NCBI GenBank assembly: GCA_944474755.1
Contig: OX104112.1
Span: forward strand, 52,402,774-52,466,773
DNA from: Limnoperna fortunei
Taxonomy: Eukaryota > Mollusca > Bivalvia > Mytilida > Modiolidae
Reading direction: 5' to 3'
DNA length: 64,000 bases
Shown piece after piece: positions 23,042 to 35,874 of the stretch. Below the pieces are notes generated by a model that did not search any database, was not told the DNA's origin, and worked only from the letters and a program-made list of their open reading frames with translations. Positions within the stretch are counted from its first letter, which is position 1; each line of letters opens with the position of its first letter. A program made the position numbers and the translations under genes.

Positions 23042-24349
23042 TTACCGGAAGTTGCACCTTATCGTCTTTCGGAATTCGTCGATACGCAGCACGTAGACAA
23101 GTGGGTCTAAAAGTGGGTTAAACAGAATGATGCTAGATGTAACCTGCAATGCCGTAAGTGACACGACTTTGGTATTAAACGCGTATACCATCTGTGTAAT
23201 GACACACGGTAAAGTGGTAAGTGTCGTCACCATGATAATGAATCCCAATGTTAGAACTGTCTTTTTGAACCGCTTAATACGAATTAAGGAACCGCTGTTG
23301 GTAGATGGTGCTGAAGTCGTATCCGTAGAATCAGGTCTTTTGAACATACTTGTACGTTTAAATGACGTTGTAGCGTTTTCAGTGATTTTGTTTGCGTTTG
23401 ATCCAATGTCAGTCTTTAATCCAGCCGGACGTTTGTGTTCTAATTGCACTTGTCTTATTGAAGCGTCATCGTTTTGTGCGACTCTAAGTTTGCCGCGTCT
23501 CAATTTACGGTTGTTATTGTCAGACGGTATTAATCCCGAATTAGAAGTTCCCACACTAAATATAGGTATTTGTGTCCTACGCATATCGTACATTTTCTGA
23601 AGAGACTCTCGATTATCATTGTGGCTGCTGTCTGCATTCGATTGACATTCTCGGGTGTTATCAATATTTGTTGGATTTGCACGCACAAATAGGATTGGAT
23701 TAACTTGTTTAATTCGTTTATATAAGCGTGCTATTACGATGGTATACAACAGAACAATAAACAGGAATAAAATGCTCTGTAAAGAAGCGAAGGTTATGTC
23801 AAATATCCATTGCTTGTCCTGAAATATATTAGCCGCAGAGCAATAAGTAGAATCTACACTTCCGTAAATGATATACACGCTTGAGCTGTACAATGAAGCA
23901 CATACTACAGACAACACATATGCCAAGAAAAAGTATTTAGTAAACTGTACGTCTCGAGTAAAAGGAAACGTCGCAAACAACCTTTCTAGGCAAATAAATA
24001 CGATTTGTATCATCGAAACTGTAACGGAAGTCGTTGTTATAAGATGTGCAATGAAGCAAATGTATTGAGGCATTATTTTGCCATATTTGTTCATCATCGA
24101 ACTAATTGATAACACAAAACTGAATACACTTGATGTAATGTCTGTAATACTAAGACATACTGTCAAGACTTGAAACCTATTTTCACGTATTTTCTTTGAT
24201 CTTCTGAGAACGACAAGGGAAAGCAAATTTAAAATAAACGTTAGCACTGACATAGGTAAGACAACGTACGAAGATGTAAAACCAGACATAGTAGTGTCAC
24301 TGTAAGTTCTGTTTGTGGAATTATATGTCATCATCTTGTTTTGCTCCAT
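23042..24349 (-). CDS. Class A (rhodopsin-like) G protein-coupled receptor, intact, single exon
   Basis: A plasma-membrane receptor, expected to signal through heterotrimeric G proteins; the ligand cannot be inferred. In 435 residues: N-glycosylation sequons at N10 and N13; TM1 about 28-50 with conserved N41; TM2 about 60-82 with LSITD (D70); TM3 about 98-121 starting with C98, likely disulfide-bonded to C170 in the second extracellular loop; ERL at 122-124 in place of DRY; TM4 about 138-162; TM5 about 184-208; a long basic third intracellular loop, about 210-360; TM6 about 362-386 with TTLP instead of CWxP; TM7 about 395-420 ending NPLLDPLVY, the (N/D)PxxY motif; then a short helix-8-like tail FRKTIRCNFR. 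The start is the first ATG of the frame. The coding region has no intron. A TATA-like TTTATATACA lies only 33-42 bp upstream of the ATG, too close to assign as promoter. Decayed paralogues lie at 16715-17480 and 35875-36130. Confidence 0.93.
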   Translation of the reverse strand: MEQNKMMTYNSTNRTYSDTTMSGFTSSYVVLPMSVLTFILNLLSLVVLRRSKKIRENRFQVLTVCLSITDITSSVFSFVLSISSMMNKYGKIMPQYICFIAHLITTTSVTVSMIQIVFICLERLFATFPFTRDVQFTKYFFLAYVLSVVCASLYSSSVYIIYGSVDSTYCSAANIFQDKQWIFDITFASLQSILFLFIVLLYTIVIARLYKRIKQVNPILFVRANPTNIDNTRECQSNADSSHNDNRESLQKMYDMRRTQIPIFSVGTSNSGLIPSDNNNRKLRRGKLRVAQNDDASIRQVQLEHKRPAGLKTDIGSNANKITENATTSFKRTSMFKRPDSTDTTSAPSTNSGSLIRIKRFKKTVLTLGFIIMVTTLTTLPCVITQMVYAFNTKVVSLTALQVTSSIILFNPLLDPLVYVLRIDEFRKTIRCNFR

Positions 24350-26342
24350 AAAAAGTGGAACTGACTAAGGCAGCGTTAGGTGTATATAAATAAACGACAG
24401 ACTTAATAGACAAATTAAAGAACTTGAAAAATGTATCATAAGACTCGTAAGCATGAAACTAGTTAGTTCTCTGGCTAAAACTGTGTAGAATAATTCTCTC
24501 CATTAGTGTGAATCAGCGGAAAAAGCTGCAATGTACAACAAGAATCTTAAAACTAAAAACAGTTTCATTCTGTGTATATAATGAATCCAGTCAGTTAAGT
24601 GTTTATAGCAAAAAAATAATAATACTGGATGTATTGTATACAAGTTATACGAGAGTACTGTTCTGGTTGGTACATCGTTACGTTCCTTTTACAAGTCAGT
24701 TCAATACCTGTAGAAAGACATCTTCATTGAATATTCACTTTTTCTGTATGACAAAGTTTTCTACAAAAAAATGTGAAAAATAAATTCGCAGTAAGTTATG
24801 ATTAGTCATGACAGTAATGCTAAAGTAAATTTATTATTTCGGCGAATTTTTTGTAAGTTTCAATTAGTTCCTTCATTACAGTAGAAAATGTATTTTTCTC
24901 GCATAAGCGATGAAATAATAGTCTCATTAACGAATCATGTGAAGAAATAATAAAGCTCAAAGACATGAAAAATGTTATTGCTAGTAAATCCACATGCCTG
25001 ATACAACTACGGTTGGTGATCAGGCTTGTAATCTTATAACCTGACAAGTCCACAAAGTCAACTAATTTAGGCTGTTACGTCATATTCATTATTTAAGGAA
25101 GACATCAATACTTTGCTCACAATTAATGATTGATTGAATGTTTCCAAAACATCCAGTGAGCAATATTTAAGTTATATTCAGGATGCGAACACGTTACCAA
25201 ATAACTAACAAATCAACGGTAAAAGAGATAGACCAACGGGAATATAATTTTGACTGCTACTTCAAAAGCCTTTCGTATTTTTGAATAGATTTTATTGACC
25301 TGTTTTTGTTATAACTATAGCTGCGGGCTAAACGTTAATTAACAAGATTATCAATAAAAAATTATTAACAATTTTCACTTGTCGGCCTTGCGTAATGCGT
25401 TAACTTATATTTCAATCGTAGTAATCTTCGTAGGATAAGTATTAATACGAAAAATCAGTGGAGAATACTGTGTTATACTTATCATATCCTTAAAGAGAAA
25501 TATGTAGCAGATGTAGAACTAATTTTACTAGGACATTTTATCCACGGAAATGATGTTCTACAAATCTTTATTTCCTATAAATATTGGTCAATCCGAATTT
25601 TAATGTGACTTATTTATCACCCACATTAACAAACCTGAGATGTTTCCGTTTGTATTTCTTCGCATCTCTATCTATGTTTGAGTTATTGACGCGGTATATA
25701 CCATAGTAGTTGAAGTGCGAACGTCAGCTTAGATACCCCAGATAGCGCACAAATCGATACACGTTATATAAAATGTTATTTCTGGCTTAATAAATTATAA
25801 TTCTGATGTATTAAAATTACCATAAATGGACAATAACCATAAAGGTGCGTCGTCTTAGAAATAGAAGTAATAAGTAAAGATTTCAATAATGCTATCAGCT
25901 TTGAAAATATAGGAGGAAAGTGTTTCAAACAAAAAATAATTATGAAACAGAAATATTTATCGGATAAACAAACAGATTATAACGAATCAAAATGATAAAT
26001 TTAGTTAATTTAAAACGTGTTTACCTGTTTTATTTTCTATTTCTCAGTTATTATGGTGCATATTTTTAGCTATTATTGCGTTCACTCTTATTGAAGGACA
26101 AATCAGGGTATATGCTGATATTCCTCGTACTTTAGCAAGAAAGTCACCTTGATAAAAACTAAGTTGAACTAAAAACTCTAGGGCTGTGTGTTTGAACCGA
26201 TTTTCGAGTCGATTCTTCAATGTTTTTTCCCGCAATTTTATTTGTCTGTTGGCTTTTTCTGAAGATGTATTAATTTAGATTTCATTAACCTGATTCGCTA
26301 CTTCCCGTATAGCATACTGACCAAAAATACAAGGTAAAGTAC
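24350..26342. other. No feature recognised; 5' flank of the GPCR gene
   Basis: AT-rich DNA. A 77-codon minus-strand frame at 24820-25053 (containing HDSLMRLLFHRLCEKN) has no family I recognise and is probably chance. No clear promoter can be named. Confidence 0.45.
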
Positions 26343-27710
26343 GTGTTACGAGTTTTCCTTTTTATTGGATTCCTAAATAACATTAAAAATCCATACAAGG
26401 AAAGATTCATAAGATATTGTCTGCAGCAAAAGACGGACAACGAAAATACTGCAAAACTGTTTATTCGCGGTAATATTAATCATATCTTAAAAAATTATAT
26501 GTGGATTCCTAAAGATAAAATCTAGATCGATATCTAAAATTACATCTGTTAGAACCTTTGGCTTTTCAACTATCTATACTACCTTGCCGCACGAAAAACT
26601 AAAATACCGTCTTAAGGAAATCATACATAAAGCCTTCGATTTCACATATGATTATAAATATATAGTTTTAGGTTACGACAATACGTTTATTACTACAAAA
26701 GAACATTAATGAAAATTATGCTACAGCGAAGAACAGGTTTGAAGTATGCTAGATTTTCTGATCGACAACATATTTGTAACTTTTGGAGGATGTGTTTTTC
26801 AGCAGACAATCGGAATAATTCCAATGGGTGAAAACTGCATCCGGTTCTTGCCGATTAGTCCCTATATTCTTATGAAACGGAATTTCTCTGACGTCTTATT
26901 AAAGAAAAGAAGATAGCAGAAGCAAATTTTACATATAGATATATTGATGATGTTCTTTCAATTAACAACCATCAATTTGCTGAGTGGTTTCTGTTAATGT
27001 ATCTTTCAGAGCTTAAAATTAAAAAAAAACACAGAAACAGCTTCATCCACATCATTTTTAGACTTACACCTCGAATATGATACCAACGTTCATTTTAGCA
27101 CAAGAATTTACGACAAACGAGACGATTTTAATTTCAAAATTAAAAATTTTCCTCACCTGTGCAGCTTCTCCTGCATACGGTGTCTATATTTCTCAATTGT
27201 TCAGGTATGCAAGAGCTTGCAGCGAGTATACCGATTTTTGCAAACGTCACCTATATACGTCACCGATAAACTTATAAACCAAGTTTACAAGAAAAAACGA
27301 TTCGTCCGCGCTTTTAATAAGTTTTACTATAGATACAACTTTCTTGTCGAAAAATCTAGTTTGAAAACATGGTTGCGGAAAGTTTCCCCAGTGTACAGTG
27401 AACGTGCTACGATGATTGTTTGAAACACCTATTAGTAACTACTGGTATATGATACTCATCTATTTTAATCAACTAAGCAACTCACATTCTACAGTAATAT
27501 AAGCGGGAGGTTTGGGCATGCCATAAAACCTGGTTTAACCCACCACTTTTTTTTAAATGCCTGTACCAAGTCAGGACTAATGCTGCAGTTGCCTTATGTT
27601 GGTTGTTGGTTCTGGAGTTTGCCTGTTTCGCCGACTTTGATTTGTGGATTTTCTTTTTTGACAGTTTCATTGGTGCTCGGTATTTTGTTATTACCTTTAT
27701 TTTAAGTGTC
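26343..27710 (+). pseudogene. Penelope-like retroelement: decayed reverse transcriptase and 3' tail
   Basis: Frameshifted plus-strand translation runs through one recognisable polymerase. In order: VRTFGFSTIYTTLPHEKLK (about 26550-26610), the FSTLYTTLPH block; VLADYSLYSYETEF (about 26845-26890); YRYIDDVLSINN with the YxDD box at 26940-26951; SPAYGVYISQLFRYARAC (about 27170-27222); and FVRAFNKFYYRYNFLVEKSS (about 27300-27360). The non-coding tail 27425-27710 recurs alone at 10105-10415 and 19800-20060. Many stops and frameshifts make it inactive. The family is widespread in invertebrates and I assign it tentatively to Penelope-like elements; no GIY-YIG domain is visible. Confidence 0.8.
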
Positions 27711-27711
27711 G

Positions 27712-27910
27712 GTTAAAGTAGTTAGTCATCTAATATTGATTATGTACCTGTCAACATTTGGGTTTCACTGCGGGCATGGTGTGCTCGTTGACAATTATTT
27801 TTCTACGGATGGTCATGGGTTGTTTCCTATTACTCCGACTTTCTTCTCCAATAAAAAACCGGACTCCATGATATAACTGAAATATTGCTGGAAGCATTAA
27901 ACAACATTTA
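27712..27910 (+). repeat. SINE copy inserted next to the Penelope-like tail
   Basis: A degenerate head (GTCGGTTAAAGTAGTTAGTC), body (CTGCGGGCATGGTGTGCTCG) and tail (TACTCCGACTTTCTTCTCCA, AATAAAAAACCGGACTCCAT, then GATATAACTGAAATATTGCT) match 22572-22830. Confidence 0.75.
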
Positions 27911-29149
27911 TCCTGCAATCGTTATATTTAGTTAGGTTGAATGTGTTGATCTAATAAGTTCAGTGGATTATGCAGTTTAGCGTATAAATTAGTTTAAAGA
28001 CAGATTTTCAAACAAGTTTGTAGATTTTGCAGTTCATTATTAAAATTAAGTTAACGAAGAACACAGTTTAATTTTAAGCATTTTATTATTAATCACTGCG
28101 CATTGTCTTAAGAAAATAAAAAGTTACACCGACGACATCAATGTCACTCAAATTAAACCAAGATTTTAAATTGTAAACTCGATTGAGAATAAAAAAAACT
28201 GTTAATATAAGTGCACCACACTTTTTAGAACAAGGAGCACGAAATCAAAAAGTAAAAACTGACAAAAGTGGAATAAAGCTTTATGGAAGCCAATTTATTT
28301 AGTAAGAAAAAAGATACATACTTGAGTGCGATGTTGCTGATCCTTCTGTTTCAATTTGTTACTGATAACCAAGTATCAAACAGGTATTTATAATCCCTAA
28401 ATAATCAATATAAGGATAATATGTCGTTTCGTCATTGTAAAATCAGAGGCAATGTAAAGGTGAATATCAAATAAAGATATACAAAGAAAATCCCCAAAAA
28501 CTTACAAAAAACCGAGATGAAGGCATAACATACTGGCTTTGAACAGTAACATACAGTATTATGTGTACCCCGAAAACAGCTGAATCCTTTTATTGCTTGT
28601 GTTTATGTTAATATCTTTTAGTTTCTTGATAGATTGTGATAACAATTGCATGGAACATTAAAGGAAATTATTAATGAGCTTAACTAGAGATTTGCGAAAA
28701 AAAAGATTGAAATCTTTAAGCTTTACGGTCGTAATCTTTACTTTTTTACCTTTACGGAATATATGTGTCATAAATGATCATTTCTTTGTAGTAACCACTT
28801 TCCCTTTTTCTTGCAGGATTTCGATTACCCACGGATACGAATAACTCACGGATTATAGCCTGACTGATACAACGGGTGCCACGCATGGAGCAAGTATTTC
28901 TTACACTTTTCAAGCCACTTGACTCGCCTTGATTATAAGGGTTCCTGCTATCGAGTGTTTGGTCTTTGTTTTATGTATCTTGTTGTTGTCCTCTAGACTA
29001 CATTGGTTGCTGGGTCATTTTTTAGGCGGAAGAAACATATTTCAGTTAGATGCATCATCCTGATTAAAAAAATATATGGTTGCTAAGGACTTTTTGTAAT
29101 TTTGACCTTGTTGCTATGGTATGACCTTGAACTGTGACCTTTGAAATTG
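27911..29149. other. No feature recognised
   Basis: AT-rich spacer. The last few hundred bases may be part of the repeat that follows. Confidence 0.45.
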
Positions 29150-30034
29150 GGCTCAAATTGAAGGCATTGGCTTGGTGATCATGTTAAACCTATATGTTTA
29201 CTATACTATCTCTAACTGTTTTCAAGTTGCATGCAAAAAAAACTGATTAACCGAAATGAGTCAAGGGCTCGAACTCGAAAACGGTTCATCGCACAGTTTC
29301 GGACCAATGTATCAAATGAAAGCCTTGTTGAGATGAGTATTTTTCCTATTTATTGTCTTCTTATATCTGTTATAGTTTTTGAGTTGTAATGATAACAAGA
29401 TTGGAGTCCTAAGATCGAGGTCACTTCTGAACTTTGACTTTGAGATTTTTTTTAAGGATATGTCACAGCACGACAAATTGTGAAGACCTTTCGTGATTTC
29501 GACTTACAGTTTCTGATTTTTTCTGATAAGAAACATTCAAGAGATACCGCTTGCCTTCGCTGGTCAGACATTTGTAGTCAAAATATGTCATAAAGTTGTC
29601 CCAAAAGTTCCTTAACATTTGTCACTTTTCAGTTTTCTTGTATCTGTTATAGTTCCAGAGATTATGTCATAACAAGGTTTTCGGTGTTTGGGCAGATATC
29701 TCTGTAATGAAAAATGTTTCGATTTCACAGGGTGAATTCCGAATAGACTTTCAGTGCCCAAAGCTAGTTGCGAAAGACCAAAACGATATGTCATGTAGTT
29801 TTTAAACTGTTTGGTTTTGAAGTTGGCGGAAATAAAAGAAAAAAGATAGGGATAATTGTTCAAGAACAATTAGAAAGGTCTTTCCCAGATACCGTCGTGA
29901 ACTTGACTACATAGGTTAATGGGCCATTTTTACTTTTTAAACTGTTTGGTTTTAAAATTTGGCGGAAAAAAATAATAATCAAAGCAAAAGCAAGAAGGTC
30001 TTCCCACTGGAAGTTGGAAAGACCTTAATAAGTG
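29150..30034. repeat. Dispersed repeat with duplicated end and AAGGTCTT hairpin
   Basis: The phrase TTTTTAAACTGTTTGGTTTT occurs at about 29799 and 29934, each time followed by TTGGCGGAAA, an A-rich stretch and AAGGTCTT, so the terminal module is duplicated. At about 29996-30028 a hairpin AAGGTCTT...AAGACCTT closes the second copy. Longer flanking text about 29220-29790 resembles non-coding bivalve repeats but has no frame. Confidence 0.6.
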
Positions 30035-30200
30035 AGGTGCATTTTTTATTTTTAAAAAGAAAAATAGCAAAGAAAACCGACCCAACAACAAGAGCCAAAA
30101 CCAAAACATAAAACACAGAGAGTAACCCGAACCCAATAAAAACCATGGGTGCACTCATTTGCTCCGGACGAGTATGCAGTGCCTGCCGATAATTAGACAC
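30035..30200 (+). repeat. Dispersed repeat ending in GGGTGCACTC block, second copy
   Basis: GACCCAACAACAAGAGCC, then GAGTAACCCGAACCCAATAA and CCATGGGTGCACTCATTTGC parallel 10670-10800. Confidence 0.65.
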
Positions 30201-33200
30201 CCGTGAAGTTACTCATTGTTATGTCTAAGGAAAACTATAATCCAGGAATAGGAAACACTATATATAACTCAGCGAAAATGTCAGATCGTATTTGAGACAC
30301 TGATTTCCAATAACGATCAATTAAGTTAAAAGCTAGAACTACATGTGGTACATTGAATAATTGATTTAATCTTAACGTCAAGCGAGCATTATGTCAGCTA
30401 GATTCAGAAGAAGAAAATGCTAACAAAACAAATATTTCAAGGGTTTGCGGGACAAACGGGAAAAAGAACTACCAGATCTGAGACAAATAGTAGGACACAT
30501 GGACAGAATTTTGAATGTCACTATGAGAGTATTGAGTAGAAAAGGAAAATTGGGCCTTAGAGTCGGTTATCATACGCATATTCTTTTTGTAAACTACTGT
30601 ACAAAATGGATTGCTATTAAACAAGAATAGTGGCAATCGCTACTATGGTCCGCTATGCATGCTTTACAATAATAAATCTTAAAATAAAACAATAATGCTT
30701 TCAAATAGTTAAATGTGTAGCATTAGATAAAACATATTTAGCCGGTATTCATTAGTCTTTAGTAATTTTACATGTCATTATCCCTTACGAGTTGTAATGC
30801 CTTCTAAAGTAACATGCAACAAAACTGTTTATTCATAATGTATATAAATGATTATGTACACGTAATTCTTAAATGAAGGAAAAGTGTCACATAAAGTGTA
30901 GAAACGACCTGTTAATAGCCTTAACTATAACCAAGAAGGATATATTATAACAATAATATCAAGGCAGATTTCAAATCAAACAGCAAATTACACATAAAAT
31001 AATAAGTCTAATATACGTCGTTTCCTTTTTAATTAAAATAATTCTTGTCTTGTTGAAGACAACGACACGATACTTAACAGCAGTCAGGTCAGTGGAATTG
31101 CTTTTTACGTTGATTATGTCCTCATCTTTGATTCGGGCATTAATAATGTTTCAGTAAATATTTACTCTACGTTTTGCAGTCAATATATTTTGACAATGTT
31201 CTATGTATGAGAAATTGTTGTACAATTATTGCTCAGTGTTAAACGTTATAACATTTTGTCTAGTGATTAAACCTGCAGATACGTAATTACAACAAGCATA
31301 TACAGACAGATTTTTGGTAGTTTTTGTTTTAAGATTTGTGGCGACAAAACAAAAAATGTAATTTTTCGTACTAAAACAGTATTTTGTATAATTTTCCGGT
31401 TGAACCTTTCCAATTTAAATTATTTCCAACATAATTTTTCTGGGGCGCTTTGTTGTCCACTTTATATTTTCTTGTTGTTATTTTCCTTTTAATTGTACTT
31501 GATGGTATATATTTGTATTTAGTGCTAAGTAAGTATTTGGAAAGATTCCGGTATAGTGTTAGTGTATGTTTTGTTTTGTTTAGTATATAGTTTTCTGAAT
31601 ATGTATATGTTTTATAGTACATAATTAACATAAAGGCTTGGGATCATTTAAACTGGTTAATGTTTGTGATTATTTGAAGCCAAGATATTTATGACCTATA
31701 TTTTTGTACGTGTTACCATTTTTTGTTATACTTGCCTTCAGTTCAAGCATAAATAGAAAAGTCATAACTGATTCCGTTAACCAGCTCAATTCAGTCATGT
31801 GCTATTAGACAATTCCAAGCCAGCAGTCAATAATATTGCAATACATTTGTCTCTTATTTGTCTTTTTTTTAAGTTTGGTATTCTGTCTTTTAGTGATTAA
31901 CTGAATCGTGATGTTTGTGTTTATCTTATCTCCTTATAATAAATACAAGGATTATATAATTTGTATACAAAAAACCCAATCAAGTAAAAATTATTTTTTA
32001 AGCAAAAAATTGGGGTTTTTGTATTAGCTCACTAAACGATTAGTACAGAAAGATAAGTCAATTTGGTCTTTATTAATAATCGAGCCAACATTACAGGATA
32101 TCCGTCAAAAAGAGTTTGTTTGGTTAAGAAGTCTTAATTGACCTAGCACCGATTTTGATCCCGAGTAACACGACATGTGTCCAAGTTAAAGCATGATTTA
32201 CTGACCATAACGAAAAAAGTTGTTCTTTATCCGTTTGTTTTAATTATTTCTTTGTTCACGTTTTCTATGTTTGGTACTTATTTTGTCTTGGATTTGCTAT
32301 TTCGTTACCTTGGTATTATATGATTTACGCGAAAGACGACAAGAAAATGTTCATGGAAATTTGTATCTTAAAAACAAAGAAAAATGATAATTCTAAATCT
32401 ATTTTAACGGTTTTGTCCGAATTAAATTCATATTAAAAATAAAATTCAACATATTAGTAAAGTTAAACTTTCTTAAATTTTGATACTTATAAGAAATATT
32501 TCTTATAATCGAAAACATATTAATTTCAAAGTGTAAACTACGTTCAAGAGCCATAAAATGTCTTGTTTAGACAATATCATTGAAAGGCAAATGGAATTCC
32601 AGTGATTAGTTTCCGTGTGTTTTCCGATTGATTTCTATATCATGCATACTGGTTTTGAATAAACATATTTTACGAATCAATAAATTGAACGCAAAATTAG
32701 TTCTGTTTTAAAAATACTATTTACTACTTGAGTCAAGTTTTTTTTTTAAATGAGTTGTTTCAATAATTATTTTAACTACATTAAAGGCATATATCTAACT
32801 TCTACTGAAAAAAGACAACAAGGTATATTTCTGAGTTATTAAGGAAAACGACGACGCCAAAGATAGATTAATGAAATGTTGTATTGCTTTTATTCATATT
32901 CAACCGACTTTGGTTGTTTGCCTGTATATTTCGTAGATGTACTGTAAACTTTATGTTGATGCGATAGATCTTTAAATTAAAAGACAAATACTCAATATAT
33001 ATTTTCTGCTGTTCTATATACGTTTACATTTGGAAATAAAAGATTAACATTGAGATGTGCAGAATTAATTGTCGACATTTTCTTTATTAAAACAACTTAC
33101 TTAAAATAATGTTCTAATTGACTACAAATTGCCACTGAGCAAAACAAATGACACGTGCTGCAATAACATGTGAGTATAACTCAAAGAATTGTATGCTTTG

Positions 33201-33814
33201 ACTAAATGTATACTCTCAAAAGTAGCTCATAACACATATAAACATATATTTGACATATATTAAAATACTATTTGTTAGCCATTGCAATTGTTTTTTTAAG
33301 AAATTGTTACAAGAGTATTCAACGTTGTATAAACAGACTTTGATGATGATGTTTTTAACAGTATTCAAAAGTGCACGTGTTACTCTCAGAGTCATTTTAT
33401 ATTGTCACAGTCAGTACTACCATAGCCTGTGTTTATAGAAGATCTGAATTCTCAAAAAGTTAGATTTCCAGTTATTGTGATCATCATAACAGATCACTTA
33501 ACGAAATTATTTGACGTGTACCAGAATCAAGTATTTGAGTAGGGCAATTTTCCTTAGTTAGAACTTTGAATAATTATGTATATTTCTGTTTCTAAAAACT
33601 GTTCCATGGCTTGTAAAAATTTATTATGTATACATTGTATAGTTTAGATTGCAAACTACTAAACTGCATAATCACTTTATATATACTTATCCTTTGCAAA
33701 ACATAACATGTATTATATGATTCGTTGCTTGATGTTTTACGCCCAGCACTCAATAGTGCAGGTATCTTCAGAACATGATTAATGTTAAAAAAACTTGTTT
33801 GTTTTTTAAAGATA
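30201..33814. other. Long featureless AT-rich region
   Basis: Three and a half kilobases with only short frames. The 61-codon plus frame at 30445-30630 has somewhat balanced composition (HMDRILNVTMRVLSRKGK) but no recognisable family or splice context. I see no repeat or RNA gene. Confidence 0.5.
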
Positions 33815-34060
33815 TTTAATGCTACTTGAATAAATTGTTCAGTTATATCGTGGCGTCCAGTTTTTATTGGAGGAGGATGCCAAAGTACATGGAGAAAAAA
33901 CCCCGACCTGCAGTAAAAAACTAGCAATCCTTGTCAAGTAAGACTGAAGTCGAGTTCACACGACTAGCAGTGAGACTTGAAACCCCAACCTCAGTGTTTA
34001 CAGACAACGTTATTATTAGATGACTAACTACCTTAACCAATCATCCACCAAGGCCACTTA
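33815..34060 (-). repeat. tRNA-derived SINE, full-length degenerate copy (minus strand)
   Basis: In reverse: tail TTCAGTTATATCGTGGCGTC, CAGTTTTTATTGGAGGAGGA; body GCAATCCTTGTCAAGTAAGA and ACCTCAGTGTTTACAGAC; head ACTACCTTAACCAATCATCC. Flanked by AT-rich DNA. Confidence 0.8.
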
Positions 34061-35874
34061 CTGTAATTCGATACAAAGCTCTTCGGCTTTAAGATCTGAT
34101 ATACACCATCATCTCTGTAACAAATGATTCCTTAGATAATGTTAAGATTACAATGTCGGTATGCATTGATACTAACATCCCGAAGTTGTGTAAGCTTAAG
34201 TAAATTTAGTGATGCGATTTTTAAAGTCGGAAATTATCAATCGAAATATTTTCTGATTTCATTTTGCTTTTACGTTTTACATTTTCTTTAAACGTCACCA
34301 GCACGTTATTTCATTATAATTTGTTTCAGTAGCGAAATGAAAAAACTTTCGTATAAGTTTAGCACGTTAAATCAACAAGGCTGTTGTTACCTAAGAAGAT
34401 TTTCACATAATTGTCAGATAGATAGAAAAAGGTATGTCTATGAAGTTTATAACAATTAATATTTTATTAAGTATTCAGCTGACGTTTGCTTCACAGAAAA
34501 TAACTTTTCACAAAAACAGTCAGTATTTCAAATCAAACATACTTGAGGTTTTTGTGTACTACTTTAGGGTACGGCCTCGAATGATTGACTTTTGGATAGT
34601 TTAGCTTAAACAGGATATTATATCAGGTGCACTCAAGTGTCTTAGGGAATCCTTCTGAAAGTGTCACGTAGAAAGTGGATGAATTAATGAGTTACAAATT
34701 CTCAAAAAGTCATGAGTACACATGTATATTTATACTATAGATATTCATGGTATGGTTTCTCTTTCGTATAACGTAAACGTTTATATTATGGACTAATTAA
34801 TATCATACTTTTGTGTTCCTTCTTTTGGGATTCGTTATTCATGCTTTGACTGCATTAAAATGTTTGTGTATGGTGTATCTCCTCATATTATCTGCTATCG
34901 TATAATTGTAATGAATGTCACAATTATGAAATATGTTTTTGAGTAGTCTTAAATTTTCTTACTGACTGCAATCATATATGAGTACTTATTCAAGGAAAGG
35001 TTGACGATTTTATTAAGGTCAGTGTTTTGATTCAGTACGACTATGTTTAAATCACTTATGTGAATTACTTCATATCATACTTCTGGTAGAAAGCACTTTT
35101 CATATTCTTAAGAAAGAATATTTAAAAGCCGTTGTGTATATATATATTATATAAACAAAATTACTGTAACACTAAGTTTAAGTCTGAAAAAGGAATCTTC
35201 AAGACTACACATACAAGAATCAATAATTATTTAATCATAACGAATTATTTTAAAAATAGATTTAGGATAATGTAAGTATCGATGTAAATTGAAACGCTAC
35301 AATAGAAAATGTTAAAACTCATTTTATGTTTTTACAGATGATAACACAAGCTCATTGCATAACATTTAACAACAATTTAAAATTAGATTTACACATTGTT
35401 CTTTCATATATGACACACTAAATTTATTTAATTTAGACAATACATAAACACATATAGAAAGCAATAACATCTTTTGAGCATGCATTTAAAAAGAAACAAA
35501 TAATTAATACAAATATTAACGACCTGAATTGGGATATAAGAAATCCAGATAGGTTTCTCTTATTAATGATTGTTTTAATAATAAAGTGAGAAGGAAAAGA
35601 ACTTGTTTTTACAAAATCCTGCAAAAATGATGTTTGAGCATGTTATTTGCTCAAGTATAATCTGTAATAGAAAAAAATTCATTATTTCTCATGATCGTAA
35701 TGCCTAAATGAAAGCCCTTACAAAACAGTACTAATTCAGACAATAATAATACAATTAAATAAATAAACAAATAAACATAAACAGTAAATAATGTTCTTGT
35801 TGTTAACAGTGGACATGTATACTCAAGCTTTCACCGTGCAACAAGATACAATTAATTTTTGCTCGAAATCATTA
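34061..35874. other. No feature recognised
   Basis: AT-rich spacer. Confidence 0.5.

Noticed and set aside
23127..24068. Plus-strand frames of 157 and 66 codons inside the GPCR
   Set aside because: Antisense shadows of the receptor gene.
24377..24392. TATA box of the GPCR gene
   Set aside because: It is only about 33-42 bp from the ATG, leaving almost no leader; AT-rich sequence makes such matches common.
24820..25053. Gene upstream of the GPCR
   Set aside because: 77 codons without recognisable motif, splice context or homologous copy.
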